A stretch of DNA of 9,007 nt from CG2-30-40-21 sp043806395 (GTDB lineage Bacteria; UBA9089; CG2-30-40-21). Location: contig JAZDHC010000048.1 of assembly GCA_043806395.1 (NCBI GenBank), positions 1 to 9,007 of the forward strand, in the 5' to 3' direction. Every line of letters starts with the position of its first letter. Position 1 is the first letter of the stretch. This document shows, one piece after another, positions 1 through 6,330 of this stretch. Both the position numbers and the translations under genes were made by a program. The notes beneath the pieces were generated by a model. It made no database searches. It saw only the letters and a program-made list of their open reading frames with translations, and was not told where the DNA came from.

Positions 1-1
1 T

Positions 2-94
2 ATTTGTTTGCCCTCTGTATTACCACATAAAGACATACTTGTAGTCACCAGAAAAAAGCTGGCAAAACAGCGGAAACATCTTGAAAAACAATAG
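2..94 (+). CDS. Possible 3' end of an unidentified gene entering from the left edge
   Basis: Frame 2 is open from the window edge to a TAG at 92-94 and would encode about 30 residues ending in a basic, helix-like tail (RKKLAKQRKHLEKQ). A lysine-rich C-terminus is common in real proteins, but a 93-base open stretch is weak evidence. The opposite strand is also open across the same bases. No family is recognised. A weak terminator-like hairpin about 120 bases downstream (215-234) would fit a gene ending here. Confidence 0.22.
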   Translation: MCLPSVLPHKDILVVTRKKLAKQRKHLEKQ

Positions 95-214
95 GTTATG
101 ACGAATTTTTGCTTGCTCGTTGGGGTGAACTTCCGTTATAACATAGATAGGATAAGTTGTCAAGCTAAAATTAAGTATTGTGTCCCCTAAATTTCTACCC
201 CAGGTAATGCTAAA

Positions 215-234
215 GGCATTGGTATGCCCTTTTT
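215..234 (+). terminator. Weak terminator-like hairpin
   Basis: GGCAT (215-219) can pair with ATGCC (224-228) across a 4-base loop. One C and then five T (230-234) follow. AAA upstream and TTT downstream could extend the stem around the bulged C. The 5-bp core is short, so this is only a candidate for ending transcription that arrives from the left edge. Confidence 0.3.
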
Positions 235-237
235 CTG

Positions 238-456
238 CATAACACGTAACTACTCACCACAGAGGCACAGAGAAAGAAAAAGAATCACAGATTCAGACTA
301 AAATTATCCGCAGATTACGCAGATTACGCAGATTAAGATTTTTTTGGTTGTTGTCTTTCTTTTATTAAAATATCTGCGTAATCTGCGTAATCTGCGGATT
401 AATTCTTCTCTGCTTCTTTGTGGTAAATTCCACTCGCTGAGTAGTTACCATAACAC
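238..456. mobile_element. 203-bp MITE-like palindromic element with 8-bp target duplication
   Basis: The body runs 246-448. Its ends are an 11-bp perfect terminal inverted repeat, GTAACTACTCA (246-256) and TGAGTAGTTAC (438-448). The 8-bp sequence CATAACAC lies directly outside both ends (238-245 and 449-456), as a target-site duplication would. Inside, a second perfect 28-bp inverted repeat (306-333 with 372-399) surrounds a 38-base spacer. Each of those arms is built from a 9-bp tandem unit, CGCAGATTA, present three times at 309-335. Between the outer and inner repeats, 257-275 and the complement of 401-424 are also similar (CCACAGAGG... against CCACAAAGA...). No transposase is encoded, so the element would need one supplied in trans. 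I recall intergenic repeats of this flavour in environmental genomes, but no family is assigned. Confidence 0.75.
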
Positions 457-714
457 TATCCATTCTCATTCATCTTTATGATATCCCCTCTATATCCTCA
501 AAAGCCAAAATCTTATTTTTGCTTCCTTTAACGATTTTTTGGATAATTTTAATCTTGAAACTGACAACTTGCTAATTTTAGGTTAATACTCAAAATCACA
601 AGCAAGAATCGTGCCGAACAGTATTGGTTGCGTCCCCTTTTTCCCCCAGTGTTGGATTTAGATGCGTTTGCCATAGATTGACAATATTTAAGAATTTTTG
701 CAATAGAAATGCAA
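457..714. other. Intergenic stretch without a supported gene
   Basis: This AT-rich stretch between the MITE-like element and the ATPase promoter has no ORF with a credible RBS. It contains the left copy of the 16-bp inverted repeat (626-641) and a small dyad, TTTGCA (697-702) and TGCAAA (710-715), which runs into the operator-like palindrome at 715-730. A TTGACA at 678-683 has no good -10 partner at 16-18 bp. Confidence 0.5.
626..641 (-). repeat. Left copy of a 16-bp inverted repeat bracketing the ATPase gene
   Basis: The plus strand reads GGTTGCGTCCCCTTTT. Its exact reverse complement, AAAAGGGGACGCAACC, lies at 2004-2019, so the two copies enclose the promoter and coding region of the ATPase gene (unit of 1394 bp). 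A related but diverged sequence, TTGTGTCCCCT, lies at 178-188. Flanking bases (AGTATT on the left, TTTTCC on the right) show no target duplication. This may be the end of a small mobile unit or just two members of a dispersed repeat family. Confidence 0.6.
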
Positions 715-730
715 ATTTGTCTTGACAAAT
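715..730. promoter_or_regulatory. 16-bp palindrome over the -35 box (candidate operator)
   Basis: ATTTGTC (715-721), TT, GACAAAT (724-730) is a perfect 7+7 dyad that covers the whole TTGACA -35 element of the ATPase promoter. A repressor bound here would block RNA polymerase. No regulator gene is visible nearby, so the function is inferred from position and symmetry alone. Confidence 0.4.
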
Positions 731-751
731 AGACAAGCATTATGCTATCAT
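722..751 (+). promoter_or_regulatory. Promoter of the ATPase gene, giving a near-leaderless transcript
   Basis: TTGACA (722-727), an 18-bp spacer and TATCAT (746-751), with an extended -10 TGC at 743-745. The predicted start site is about 758, only about 4 bases before the ATG at 762. There is no Shine-Dalgarno sequence in front of that ATG, which agrees with initiation on a leaderless or nearly leaderless mRNA. Confidence 0.6.
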
Positions 752-761
752 AACACATATA

Positions 762-1979
762 ATGAATAAAATTTATATACCTCGTAATATCGAAAATACC
801 CTGAAAGAGTTTGTCAGAGAATTTCCTGCGGTTGCCCTGAGCGGACCTCGTCAAGCAGGTAAATCTACTTTACTTTCCAAACTCTTTGGAGATACACATA
901 ACATCATCTCTTTTGATGACCCTCTCACACGAGAAAGGGCTTTATCTGACCCATATCTTTTCTTAGAAACCGCTGGCACCAGAGTAATATTTGATGAAAT
1001 CCAATATGTGCCTGAAATCCTTCCTTACATAAAAATACTTATTGATAAAGATAGAAATAACCGTGGTAGATTCATTATGACCGGCTCATCTCAATTTAAT
1101 TTGATGAAAAATTTAACAGAAACATTGGCAGGTCGAATTGGTATTTTAACCTTATTACCGTTTGCCGAGAGTGAAAAAGAAACCATCTCTGAGCTAAGAG
1201 ATAAGCTAACAACAACCAAAGACCAGTTCATTAATTCATCCATTAGAGGTTCTTTCCCGGAGATAAGTCTACATCCTGAAATAAATGCTAATCATTGGTA
1301 TGCCAATTATCTTTCTACATATTTAGAGCGTGATATTCGCTCTCTTTATAACATAGGTAGCCTGAGAGAGTTTCAGAGATTTTTGCAAGTTTTAGCAAGT
1401 CGTTGTTCGCAGATATTAAATTTAAGTAGTTTAGCAAATGACTTAGGGGTAGCAGTAAATACTATCAAAAAATGGGTCTCTGTATTAGAGGCAAGTCAAA
1501 TAATATACATCCTTCCACCTTATTTCCAAAATTTTGGCAAGAGACTTACCAAGAGCCCAAAGGTCTATTTCTTAGATTGCGGTCTTGTCTGTTATCTCGT
1601 AGGATTAAAGGAGGAGGAGCATTTATTAAAAGGACCTATGGCAGGGGCTCTATTTGAAAATTATTGCATTCAGGAGACAGTTAAATCATTCTTTAATCAA
1701 GGACTAAGACCAAATATATTTTACCTGAGAACACATAATGGACTGGAGATAGACTTGCTGATAGAAAAAGATAACCTTCTATACCCCTTTGAGATTAAGA
1801 TGACAAAAACACTTACCATGAAGATGGCAACATCAATTGAAAGATTCAAAAGACTATTTTCTAACCTGAGTATTAAAGAAGGTAAGATAATATCGTTTAA
1901 CGAGGAAGAGATACCCTTGTCAAGGGATGTCTGTTCCCAGAGTATGAATAGTTACCTGAAATGGCTGCAAGGGCTATAA
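762..1979 (+). CDS. AAA ATPase with DUF4143 C-terminal region
   Basis: This 405-residue protein belongs to the large, poorly characterised family of prokaryotic ATP-binding proteins with an AAA domain followed by DUF4143. Visible motifs are a Walker A GPRQAGKST at residues 28-36, a Walker B VIFDEIQ at 75-81, and the sensor-like TGSSQF at 107-112. A winged-helix-like segment spans about 219-275 (LANDLGVAVNTIKKWV then KVYFLDCGL). The C-terminus has a PD-(D/E)xK-nuclease-like pattern, with D331 in GLEIDLLIE and E344-x-K346 in PFEIK. Length and domain order are normal for the family and the frame is intact. Members are often accessory and their substrate is not known. The gene stands alone, has its own promoter, lacks a Shine-Dalgarno site, and is bracketed by a 16-bp inverted repeat, which suggests it may have arrived as a unit. 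Family assignment is secure; the cellular role is not. Confidence 0.9.
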   Translation: MNKIYIPRNIENTLKEFVREFPAVALSGPRQAGKSTLLSKLFGDTHNIISFDDPLTRERALSDPYLFLETAGTRVIFDEIQYVPEILPYIKILIDKDRNNRGRFIMTGSSQFNLMKNLTETLAGRIGILTLLPFAESEKETISELRDKLTTTKDQFINSSIRGSFPEISLHPEINANHWYANYLSTYLERDIRSLYNIGSLREFQRFLQVLASRCSQILNLSSLANDLGVAVNTIKKWVSVLEASQIIYILPPYFQNFGKRLTKSPKVYFLDCGLVCYLVGLKEEEHLLKGPMAGALFENYCIQETVKSFFNQGLRPNIFYLRTHNGLEIDLLIEKDNLLYPFEIKMTKTLTMKMATSIERFKRLFSNLSIKEGKIISFNEEEIPLSRDVCSQSMNSYLKWLQGL

Positions 1980-2003
1980 AAGGCAAAAGGGTATAATGAG
2001 ACT

Positions 2004-2019
2004 AAAAGGGGACGCAACC
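2004..2019 (+). repeat. Right copy of the 16-bp inverted repeat bracketing the ATPase gene
   Basis: AAAAGGGGACGCAACC is the exact reverse complement of 626-641. It begins 25 bases after the ATPase stop codon and ends 19 bases before the 6S-associated terminator hairpin. It is followed by TTTTCCC, whereas the left copy read in the same sense is followed by AATACTG, so identity ends sharply at 16 bases. Confidence 0.6.
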
Positions 2020-2032
2020 TTTTCCCTATTTA

Positions 2033-2072
2033 CAAAAAATAGCCACGGCTGAAAAAATCAACCGTGGCTATT
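2033..2072 (-). terminator. Intrinsic terminator after the 6S RNA (minus strand)
   Basis: AATAGCCACGG (2038-2048) pairs perfectly with CCGTGGCTATT (2062-2072), an 11-bp stem. A mismatch and three further pairs (2050-2052 with 2058-2060) lengthen it towards the loop. Read on the minus strand, the stem runs into TATTTTTTG (U-tract 2039-2034), the layout of a Rho-independent terminator. It is placed right after the predicted 6S 3' end. In the plus direction only TATTAATTTA follows, so it could also weakly end transcription of the ATPase gene. Confidence 0.8.
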
Positions 2073-2084
2073 AATTTACTATAA

Positions 2085-2266
2085 ACCCCGCCACTGCCGT
2101 GTGTCATGAGATCTTGAACCCTATGCACAAAGTGGGAACTCTCTTGAGATGTTTCTATGTTTCTTTGTCATATAGACAAAAGGCACTCCACATTCAAAGT
2201 TTTTAGAGCTCCCGTTAAATAGGTACTGAAACAAAATAACATCATGCATCACGCACGCAGCAGGGT
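2085..2266 (-). ncRNA. ssrS: Probable 6S RNA
   Basis: 6S RNA binds the sigma-70 RNA polymerase holoenzyme as an open-promoter mimic and changes transcription in stationary phase. On the minus strand this about 182-nt segment, a typical 6S length, has no coding potential and folds as one long interrupted hairpin. The terminal stem pairs 2263-2254 with 2094-2103 (9 of 10 pairs). GGGAGCTC (2213-2206) pairs with GAGTTCCC (2141-2134), allowing one G-U. CCTAT near 2223-2219 can pair with ATAGG near 2124-2120. The apical hairpin is TTTGTC/GACAAA (2180-2164). The 3' half contains AGGGTTCAAGA and CACACGGCAG, which match my memory of 6S RNAs. A consensus promoter lies just upstream and a terminator just downstream. 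The 5' end could be as far out as about 2283. Another structured RNA is possible, but a single rod with a central bubble favours 6S. Confidence 0.72.
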
Positions 2267-2289
2267 AAATATTCTTCCTATCTATCCAT

Positions 2290-2318
2290 AGAATACCACA
2301 TAACTACCAAAATGTCAA
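2290..2318 (-). promoter_or_regulatory. Promoter of the 6S-like RNA
   Basis: On the minus strand TTGACA (2318-2313), a 17-bp spacer and TATTCT (2295-2290), preceded by TGG as an extended -10. The predicted start is an A at about 2283, some 17 bases before the conserved terminal stem, implying a short 5' extension or processing. It lies between the cooC stop and the RNA, so the RNA can be made independently of serA-cooC. Confidence 0.7.
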
Positions 2319-2358
2319 CACATTTTTTACTAAAAATTCAAGTGGTATTTTAAGTCAA

Positions 2359-3114
2359 CTACCCTGTGCCGATTATAATCCTTGCCAGAATCCCCTCAAG
2401 CTCCTGATAAAACAATGAGGTATCCAACAACTCTATTATCGGTTTCCCCTGAAGGTCATAATTTCCCACCAATGGCTCTACAGGAAGGATACCGGCTAAC
2501 TCAAGCCCTACTTTTTTTAATTCTCCTCTCCATTCATCTGGCAGCTCACCATTATATCGGTTGATAATCAGAAAACATTGCCCCACCTTGTTCTCAAGCT
2601 CTTCAACCAGCTCTTTTATTCGAATAGCTGTAGTAAATCCCCTGACAGATGGGTCAGAGATAATCATCAGCACATCTACGGCTCTGTTCGTTTGCCTGCT
2701 AATATGTTCAAGCCCGGCTTCATTATCAATAACCACCCAGGGATAGCTTATTGAAAGCCTTGAAAGGCACTCACGAAGGGCATTATTTGCCGCACAATAA
2801 CACCCTTTACCCTCTGGCCTGCCCATGGATATAAGATCAATCTTATCACCTTCAACCAATGCCATATTTATTTGATAATCAAGAAAGTCATGCAGGCTCA
2901 TACCAGAGGGTCTCTCTGTTTTTCCACCCTCCCTGATGCTGCCAATAGTTTTTTCCACCTTCATATCAAGCAGCATATTAAGGTTTGTATTCGGGTCACA
3001 ATCTACTGCAAGGATGGGTGACATCCCCTGTTCGCGAAGGTACCTGATGATTAAGGCAGCAATGGTTGTCTTGCCAACGCCACCCTTGCCTGCAACAGCA
3101 ATAACCTTACCCAT
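2359..3114 (-). CDS. cooC: CooC-type P-loop ATPase (CO dehydrogenase maturation family)
   Basis: The 251-residue product is a MinD/ParA-like deviant Walker ATPase of the CooC group, which assist nickel insertion into carbon monoxide dehydrogenase. Residues 9-17 are GKGGVGKTT (deviant Walker A with the signature lysine), followed by VDCDPNTN at 37-44. A GCYCAANN segment puts a CxC pair at C105 and C107, the metal-binding dimer cysteines of CooC. VVIDNEAGLEH at 127-137 is the Walker B region. The length is typical. The ATG shares one base with the serA stop (TAATG), implying translational coupling; there is no strong independent RBS. No CO dehydrogenase gene is in the window, so either the enzyme is encoded elsewhere or this paralogue serves another metalloprotein. 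The CxC motif makes plain ParA or MinD unlikely. Confidence 0.85.
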   Translation of the reverse strand: MGKVIAVAGKGGVGKTTIAALIIRYLREQGMSPILAVDCDPNTNLNMLLDMKVEKTIGSIREGGKTERPSGMSLHDFLDYQINMALVEGDKIDLISMGRPEGKGCYCAANNALRECLSRLSISYPWVVIDNEAGLEHISRQTNRAVDVLMIISDPSVRGFTTAIRIKELVEELENKVGQCFLIINRYNGELPDEWRGELKKVGLELAGILPVEPLVGNYDLQGKPIIELLDTSLFYQELEGILARIIIGTG

Positions 3115-4703
3115 TACAGAGTTACCATCGATGCTGAGGTAATCTCTGGAAGTAATCGTATCTTGCTCAAGGTATCCTCAGAGATAGCATCATCAAGATT
3201 CCAGACAGAGAGTGCCCCGCCGCCAACCCCAATTCTGGAAAGTTGCATCCAGCCAATGTTTACCATTTCCTGTCCAATAATTGTGCCAACCTTACCAATA
3301 ATACCTGGTTGATCGGTCTGATTTAATATCAATAGATGTCCTGATGGCACAGCCTCAATATCAAACCCATTTATCTTGAGAATCCTTTGATCTCCAGTCT
3401 TAAGTGTTGTCCCAGAAACTGTTTGAGAGCTTGCAGCAGATGTAACAGATACTGTAATCAGATTCACAAAATCTTCTATTGCTTCAGTTTTGCTTTCAAC
3501 TACCTTGATCCCTCGTTCTTTGGCTACAAGCAAGGCATTTACATAATTAATCGTTGAATCGTGCATGGCATTAGATAATAACCCTTTCACTATTGCCACT
3601 GTCAATGGTGTAATATTATATTTGGCAATCTCTCCCATATATTCTATGCGGATATTGAATAGACCACCCTCTATTAACTGTCCTACCAAAGACCCTAATT
3701 TTTCTGCTATTCCAATATATGGACCAAGAATAGCTACTACCCCTGTCTCGACTTGCGGGATATTAACCGCATTTTTTACTGGCTTACCCTGCAGGGCATC
3801 AATTACCTGACAGGCAATATCAATCCCTACATTTATCTGTGCCTCGCTGGTTGATGCACCAAGATGTGGTACGATTACGCAATTATCCATCTTAAGCAAT
3901 GGGTTTGCCATATCAGGCGGTTCTTTTTCAAGTACATCTAAGGCAGCACTCCCAACCTTGCCTGATTTCAATGCCTCACAAAGGGCTGTCTCATCGACAA
4001 TACCACCACGGGCACAGTTAATTATCATCACCCCATCATTCATTTGCTCAAATTCTTTTTTGCTGAGAAGTCCCTGTGTTTTTGGCGAGAGTGGGGTATG
4101 AATGGTAATCGCATCTGCCTCCCTATAAAGTTCTGGCAGGTCAACAATCCGTATCTCTAATTTTTGAGCTGCTTCCTCAGATATGAATGGATCAAAAGCA
4201 ATTATATTCATGCCAAAGGCTTGTGCTCGTTTTGCTACCTGAGTACCAATCCTGCCCATACCAATAATGCCCAGCGTTTTGCCAAATAATTCCCGTCCAA
4301 CAAATTTTTTTCTGTCCCATTTGCCATTTTGCAATGAGGCATAAGATTGCGGAATCTTTCTTGCCATGGATAAAAGCATGGCCATGGTATGTTCTGCTGT
4401 GGATATGGTATTCCCATCCGGGGTATTCATCACAATAATCCCTTTTTTTGTTGCCGCCTCAATATCAACATTATCTAATCCAACCCCAGCCCGACCAATA
4501 ACCTTACATTTTGTTGCTGCATTAATCACATCAGCTGTCACCTTTGTCTCAGACCTGACAATTAATCCCTCATATTCACCAATACAAGCAATCAATTCCT
4601 CTTTTGACATCCCAGCTTTAAGGTCATATTCTATCCCCTCTGCCTCATCTAATACTGCTAACCCTTCTTTTGATAATGGATCACTTACTAATATTTTTAC
4701 CAT
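3114..4703 (-). CDS. serA: D-3-phosphoglycerate dehydrogenase, long type with ACT domain
   Basis: It catalyses NAD-dependent oxidation of 3-phosphoglycerate to 3-phosphohydroxypyruvate, the first step of serine synthesis in the cytoplasm. The 529-residue length is that of type-I enzymes. Residues 1-100 and about 280-315 form the substrate domain. The nucleotide-binding domain carries GMGRIG at 148-153. Catalytic residues are R232 (NCARGGIVDE), E261 (EKEPP) and H280 (PHLGAST). An intervening allosteric-type domain spans about 320-450, and an ACT domain about 457-529 (HLLILNQTDQPGIIG...). All key residues are present. The ATG at 4703 is preceded by AAGGAGG (4720-4714, 10-base gap) and a consensus promoter. 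The ACT domain suggests serine feedback, as known for some relatives. It is co-transcribed with cooC. Confidence 0.97.
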   Translation of the reverse strand: MVKILVSDPLSKEGLAVLDEAEGIEYDLKAGMSKEELIACIGEYEGLIVRSETKVTADVINAATKCKVIGRAGVGLDNVDIEAATKKGIIVMNTPDGNTISTAEHTMAMLLSMARKIPQSYASLQNGKWDRKKFVGRELFGKTLGIIGMGRIGTQVAKRAQAFGMNIIAFDPFISEEAAQKLEIRIVDLPELYREADAITIHTPLSPKTQGLLSKKEFEQMNDGVMIINCARGGIVDETALCEALKSGKVGSAALDVLEKEPPDMANPLLKMDNCVIVPHLGASTSEAQINVGIDIACQVIDALQGKPVKNAVNIPQVETGVVAILGPYIGIAEKLGSLVGQLIEGGLFNIRIEYMGEIAKYNITPLTVAIVKGLLSNAMHDSTINYVNALLVAKERGIKVVESKTEAIEDFVNLITVSVTSAASSQTVSGTTLKTGDQRILKINGFDIEAVPSGHLLILNQTDQPGIIGKVGTIIGQEMVNIGWMQLSRIGVGGGALSVWNLDDAISEDTLSKIRLLPEITSASMVTL

Positions 4704-4713
4704 AATTTACATG

Positions 4714-4720
4714 CCTCCTT
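4714..4720 (-). promoter_or_regulatory. serA ribosome binding site
   Basis: AAGGAGG on the minus strand is a full Shine-Dalgarno match. It sits 10 bases before the ATG, slightly longer than ideal, and supports the start chosen for serA. Confidence 0.8.
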
Positions 4721-4736
4721 TTATTAATTGCCTTTT

Positions 4737-4765
4737 ATTTTAGCATAGATTATGGATATTGTCAA
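4737..4765 (-). promoter_or_regulatory. serA-cooC promoter
   Basis: On the minus strand TTGACA (4765-4760), exactly 17 bp, then TAAAAT (4742-4737) with TGC in front as an extended -10. It faces away from the equally strong peptidase-operon promoter 36 bases to its right. No operator-like dyad is obvious between the two. Confidence 0.8.
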
Positions 4766-4801
4766 TTAAAAAATGCACTGTACTACTGCAAAGAAAAGGT
4801 G

Positions 4802-4830
4802 TTGACATAAATAGAGATAAATGGTATAAT
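4802..4830 (+). promoter_or_regulatory. Perfect-consensus promoter of the peptidase-efp-accB operon
   Basis: TTGACA (4802-4807), a 17-bp spacer and TATAAT (4825-4830) match the textbook sigma-70 consensus at all twelve positions. The predicted start is about 4837, giving a leader of about 47 bases before the ATG at 4884. No attenuator or riboswitch fits in that leader. Confidence 0.88.
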
Positions 4831-4883
4831 ACTAATAAATGTGAACGGCATTGGAGCCAAACCGTTACCCATGGAGAGTAAGA

Positions 4884-5978
4884 ATGCAATCAGAACCACA
4901 AGAGGTGTCACGGGTAAAATGTTTACAGGACATCCTTTTACAGAAAGGCATGGATGCTTTTTTGATAACAGATATAGTTAATGTTCGATACTTGAGTGGT
5001 TTTACCGGCTCAAGTGGTGAGATTATTTTAACACCGCTTGCTGCATATTTTATAACTGATGGTAGATACATTCAACAGGCAGAAGAGGAAATTACAGGGC
5101 AGACACATAGGTCTGCCCCTACATTTGAATTAATAAGAAGCAAGGAACCACTCTCGGAAACCTTAAATAATTTTTTTGTTAACAAATATAATATCCGTAG
5201 GCTTGGCATTGAGGCAGAGAATTTAACCTATCATCAGTATCAGGTGTTGAGCGAAAAGCTGGATTTTTTGCAATTGGTACCAACAGAGAAGATGATTCTT
5301 GAACTACGCCGTATAAAATCCGATGATGAGATTCAGAAAATAAGGATGGCTTGCAAGATTGCTCATCAGGTATTCAATGAACTTTTGCCAATGATAAAGC
5401 CAGGGATTTCAGAGATTGATCTGTTGTGTGAACTTGAATATAAAATTAAAAAAAATGGGGGACAGGTAGCATTTGAACCAATTATTGCCTCTGGTGTTCG
5501 TTCCAGTCTGCCTCATGCCAGGGCATCAAGCAGGGTTATTCAAGCTCAAGAACCTGTTCTCATTGACTGGGGGGTTGGTTATGAAGGGTATAATTGTGAT
5601 ATAACCCGGATGATAGTTCCAGATGATGTATCTTGCAAATTTCAGGAGATGTATCATGCAGTAAAAGAAACTCAGGTTCGGGTCATTAAGATGCTTAAAC
5701 CCGGGATAAAATTTGATGAGATAAATGAGGCAGGTAAAAACATCCTCACACAATTTGGATATGGGGATTTCTGGTCGCATAAGATTGGGCATGGTATAGG
5801 ATTAGAGGTGCATGAGGGGCTTGGAGGTAATGGTGAGGCAGTACTAATGTCTGGAATGGTTATGACCATAGAACCAGGGGCATATATTCCCCAGATGGGT
5901 GGTGCCAGGGTTGAAGATACGGTGTTGATTACGGATGATGGTTGTGAAGTGTTGACTGTAGGGATAAGGAAGGTGTGA
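4884..5978 (+). CDS. pepP: M24-family Xaa-Pro aminopeptidase-type metallopeptidase
   Basis: This cytoplasmic dinuclear-metal peptidase removes N-terminal residues preceding proline; aminopeptidase and dipeptidase (PepQ) types are hard to separate here. Numbered from the ATG at 4884 (364 residues), the metal ligands are D228 (LIDWG), D239 (CDITR), H303 (KIGHGIGLE), E330 (MTIEPG) and E344 (RVEDTV). H211 (PHARAS) and H310 (EVHEG) are the accessory histidines. Residues about 1-135 form the creatinase-type N-domain. The ATG at 4884 is chosen because GGAGAG lies 5 bases upstream; a TTG at 4851 in frame has no RBS. Oddly, eight residues (QTHRSAPT, 73-80) in the N-domain are encoded by a palindromic sequence that looks like an in-frame repeat insertion. 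It is the first gene of the operon that continues to efp and accB. Confidence 0.93.
   Translation: MQSEPQEVSRVKCLQDILLQKGMDAFLITDIVNVRYLSGFTGSSGEIILTPLAAYFITDGRYIQQAEEEITGQTHRSAPTFELIRSKEPLSETLNNFFVNKYNIRRLGIEAENLTYHQYQVLSEKLDFLQLVPTEKMILELRRIKSDDEIQKIRMACKIAHQVFNELLPMIKPGISEIDLLCELEYKIKKNGGQVAFEPIIASGVRSSLPHARASSRVIQAQEPVLIDWGVGYEGYNCDITRMIVPDDVSCKFQEMYHAVKETQVRVIKMLKPGIKFDEINEAGKNILTQFGYGDFWSHKIGHGIGLEVHEGLGGNGEAVLMSGMVMTIEPGAYIPQMGGARVEDTVLITDDGCEVLTVGIRKV
5096..5123. repeat. Palindromic repeat inserted in frame within the peptidase gene
   Basis: GGGCAGAC (5097-5104), a 6-base loop and GTCTGCCC (5111-5118) form a perfect hairpin, followed by CTACA. The sequence resembles intergenic palindromes I recall from many environmental bacterial genomes (GTAGGGGC... 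types). It encodes QTHRSAPT between the EEEITG and FELIR segments, which in other family members I remember are nearly adjacent. The insertion keeps the frame, much as Rickettsia palindromic elements do. No second copy is seen in this window. Confidence 0.55.
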
Positions 5979-6014
5979 TGGAATTAAATGAAAACTGCAA
6001 GGAGGGTAATTAAT

Positions 6015-6320
6015 ATGCAAATGGATCATGAGCTGCAAAATGCCATAATGAATATGACAAGTAATATAGATTCAGCAAAACAAGCTGTGGAGATAGCCAA
6101 AGCATTTCTGGAAGAGGCAAAACTTACATTCTATTCTATCACAAAAACAATATTGCAAGAAGATAAATGGATTGTTGGGGGTAGAACATTTGGTCTTCAC
6201 TTTGTGGTAAAGGTGGATAAAAATACTGGAGAGGTTTCTGAATATACATCAGAAGAACCTACATCCCCTATTTCTATGACCTCTTCCATAGTTTCTCCAT
6301 TGCTTTCAACTGGAGGGTAA
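6015..6320 (+). CDS. Unknown 101-residue protein, first gene of a cassette between pepP and efp
   Basis: I do not recognise this protein. The ATG at 6015 is chosen because AAGGAGGG (5999-6006) lies 8 bases upstream; an in-frame ATG at 5988 lacks an RBS. Residues about 1-47 are helix-rich (SAKQAVEIAKAFLEEAKLTF). About 50-78 look like a beta-hairpin (KWIVGGRTFGLHFVVKVD followed by NTGEVSEY). The last 20 or so are Ser/Thr/Pro-rich and probably unstructured. There is no signal peptide or membrane segment. It begins 36 bases after the peptidase stop and ends 10 bases before the PaREP1-like gene, so the two probably act together. A toxin-antitoxin or binding-partner role is conceivable but unproven. 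Confidence 0.8.
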   Translation: MQMDHELQNAIMNMTSNIDSAKQAVEIAKAFLEEAKLTFYSITKTILQEDKWIVGGRTFGLHFVVKVDKNTGEVSEYTSEEPTSPISMTSSIVSPLLSTGG

Positions 6321-6330
6321 TAGGATTTAC

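Noticed and set aside
1..118. Open minus-strand frame with a hydrophobic, lipoprotein-like stretch ending at the left edge
   Set aside because: It has no usable start codon or RBS, the lipobox is wrong, and it is short; the plus-strand frame is equally open.
309..335. Three tandem 9-bp repeats, considered as a CRISPR or iteron array
   Set aside because: There are no spacers, the unit is too short for CRISPR, and the copies are mirrored at 372-399 as arms of a palindrome.
749..756. Third copy of CATAACAC
   Set aside because: It has no adjacent TIR and lies between promoter and start codon; one extra 8-mer in 9 kb is compatible with chance.
549..854. Minus-strand ORF of 101 codons
   Set aside because: It runs over the ATPase promoter and start region on the opposite strand, has no RBS, and has low-complexity composition without family resemblance.
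4851..4883. TTG start giving an 11-residue longer peptidase
   Set aside because: There is no RBS before TTG, while GGAGAG sits 5 bases before the ATG at 4884, where the family N-terminus also begins.
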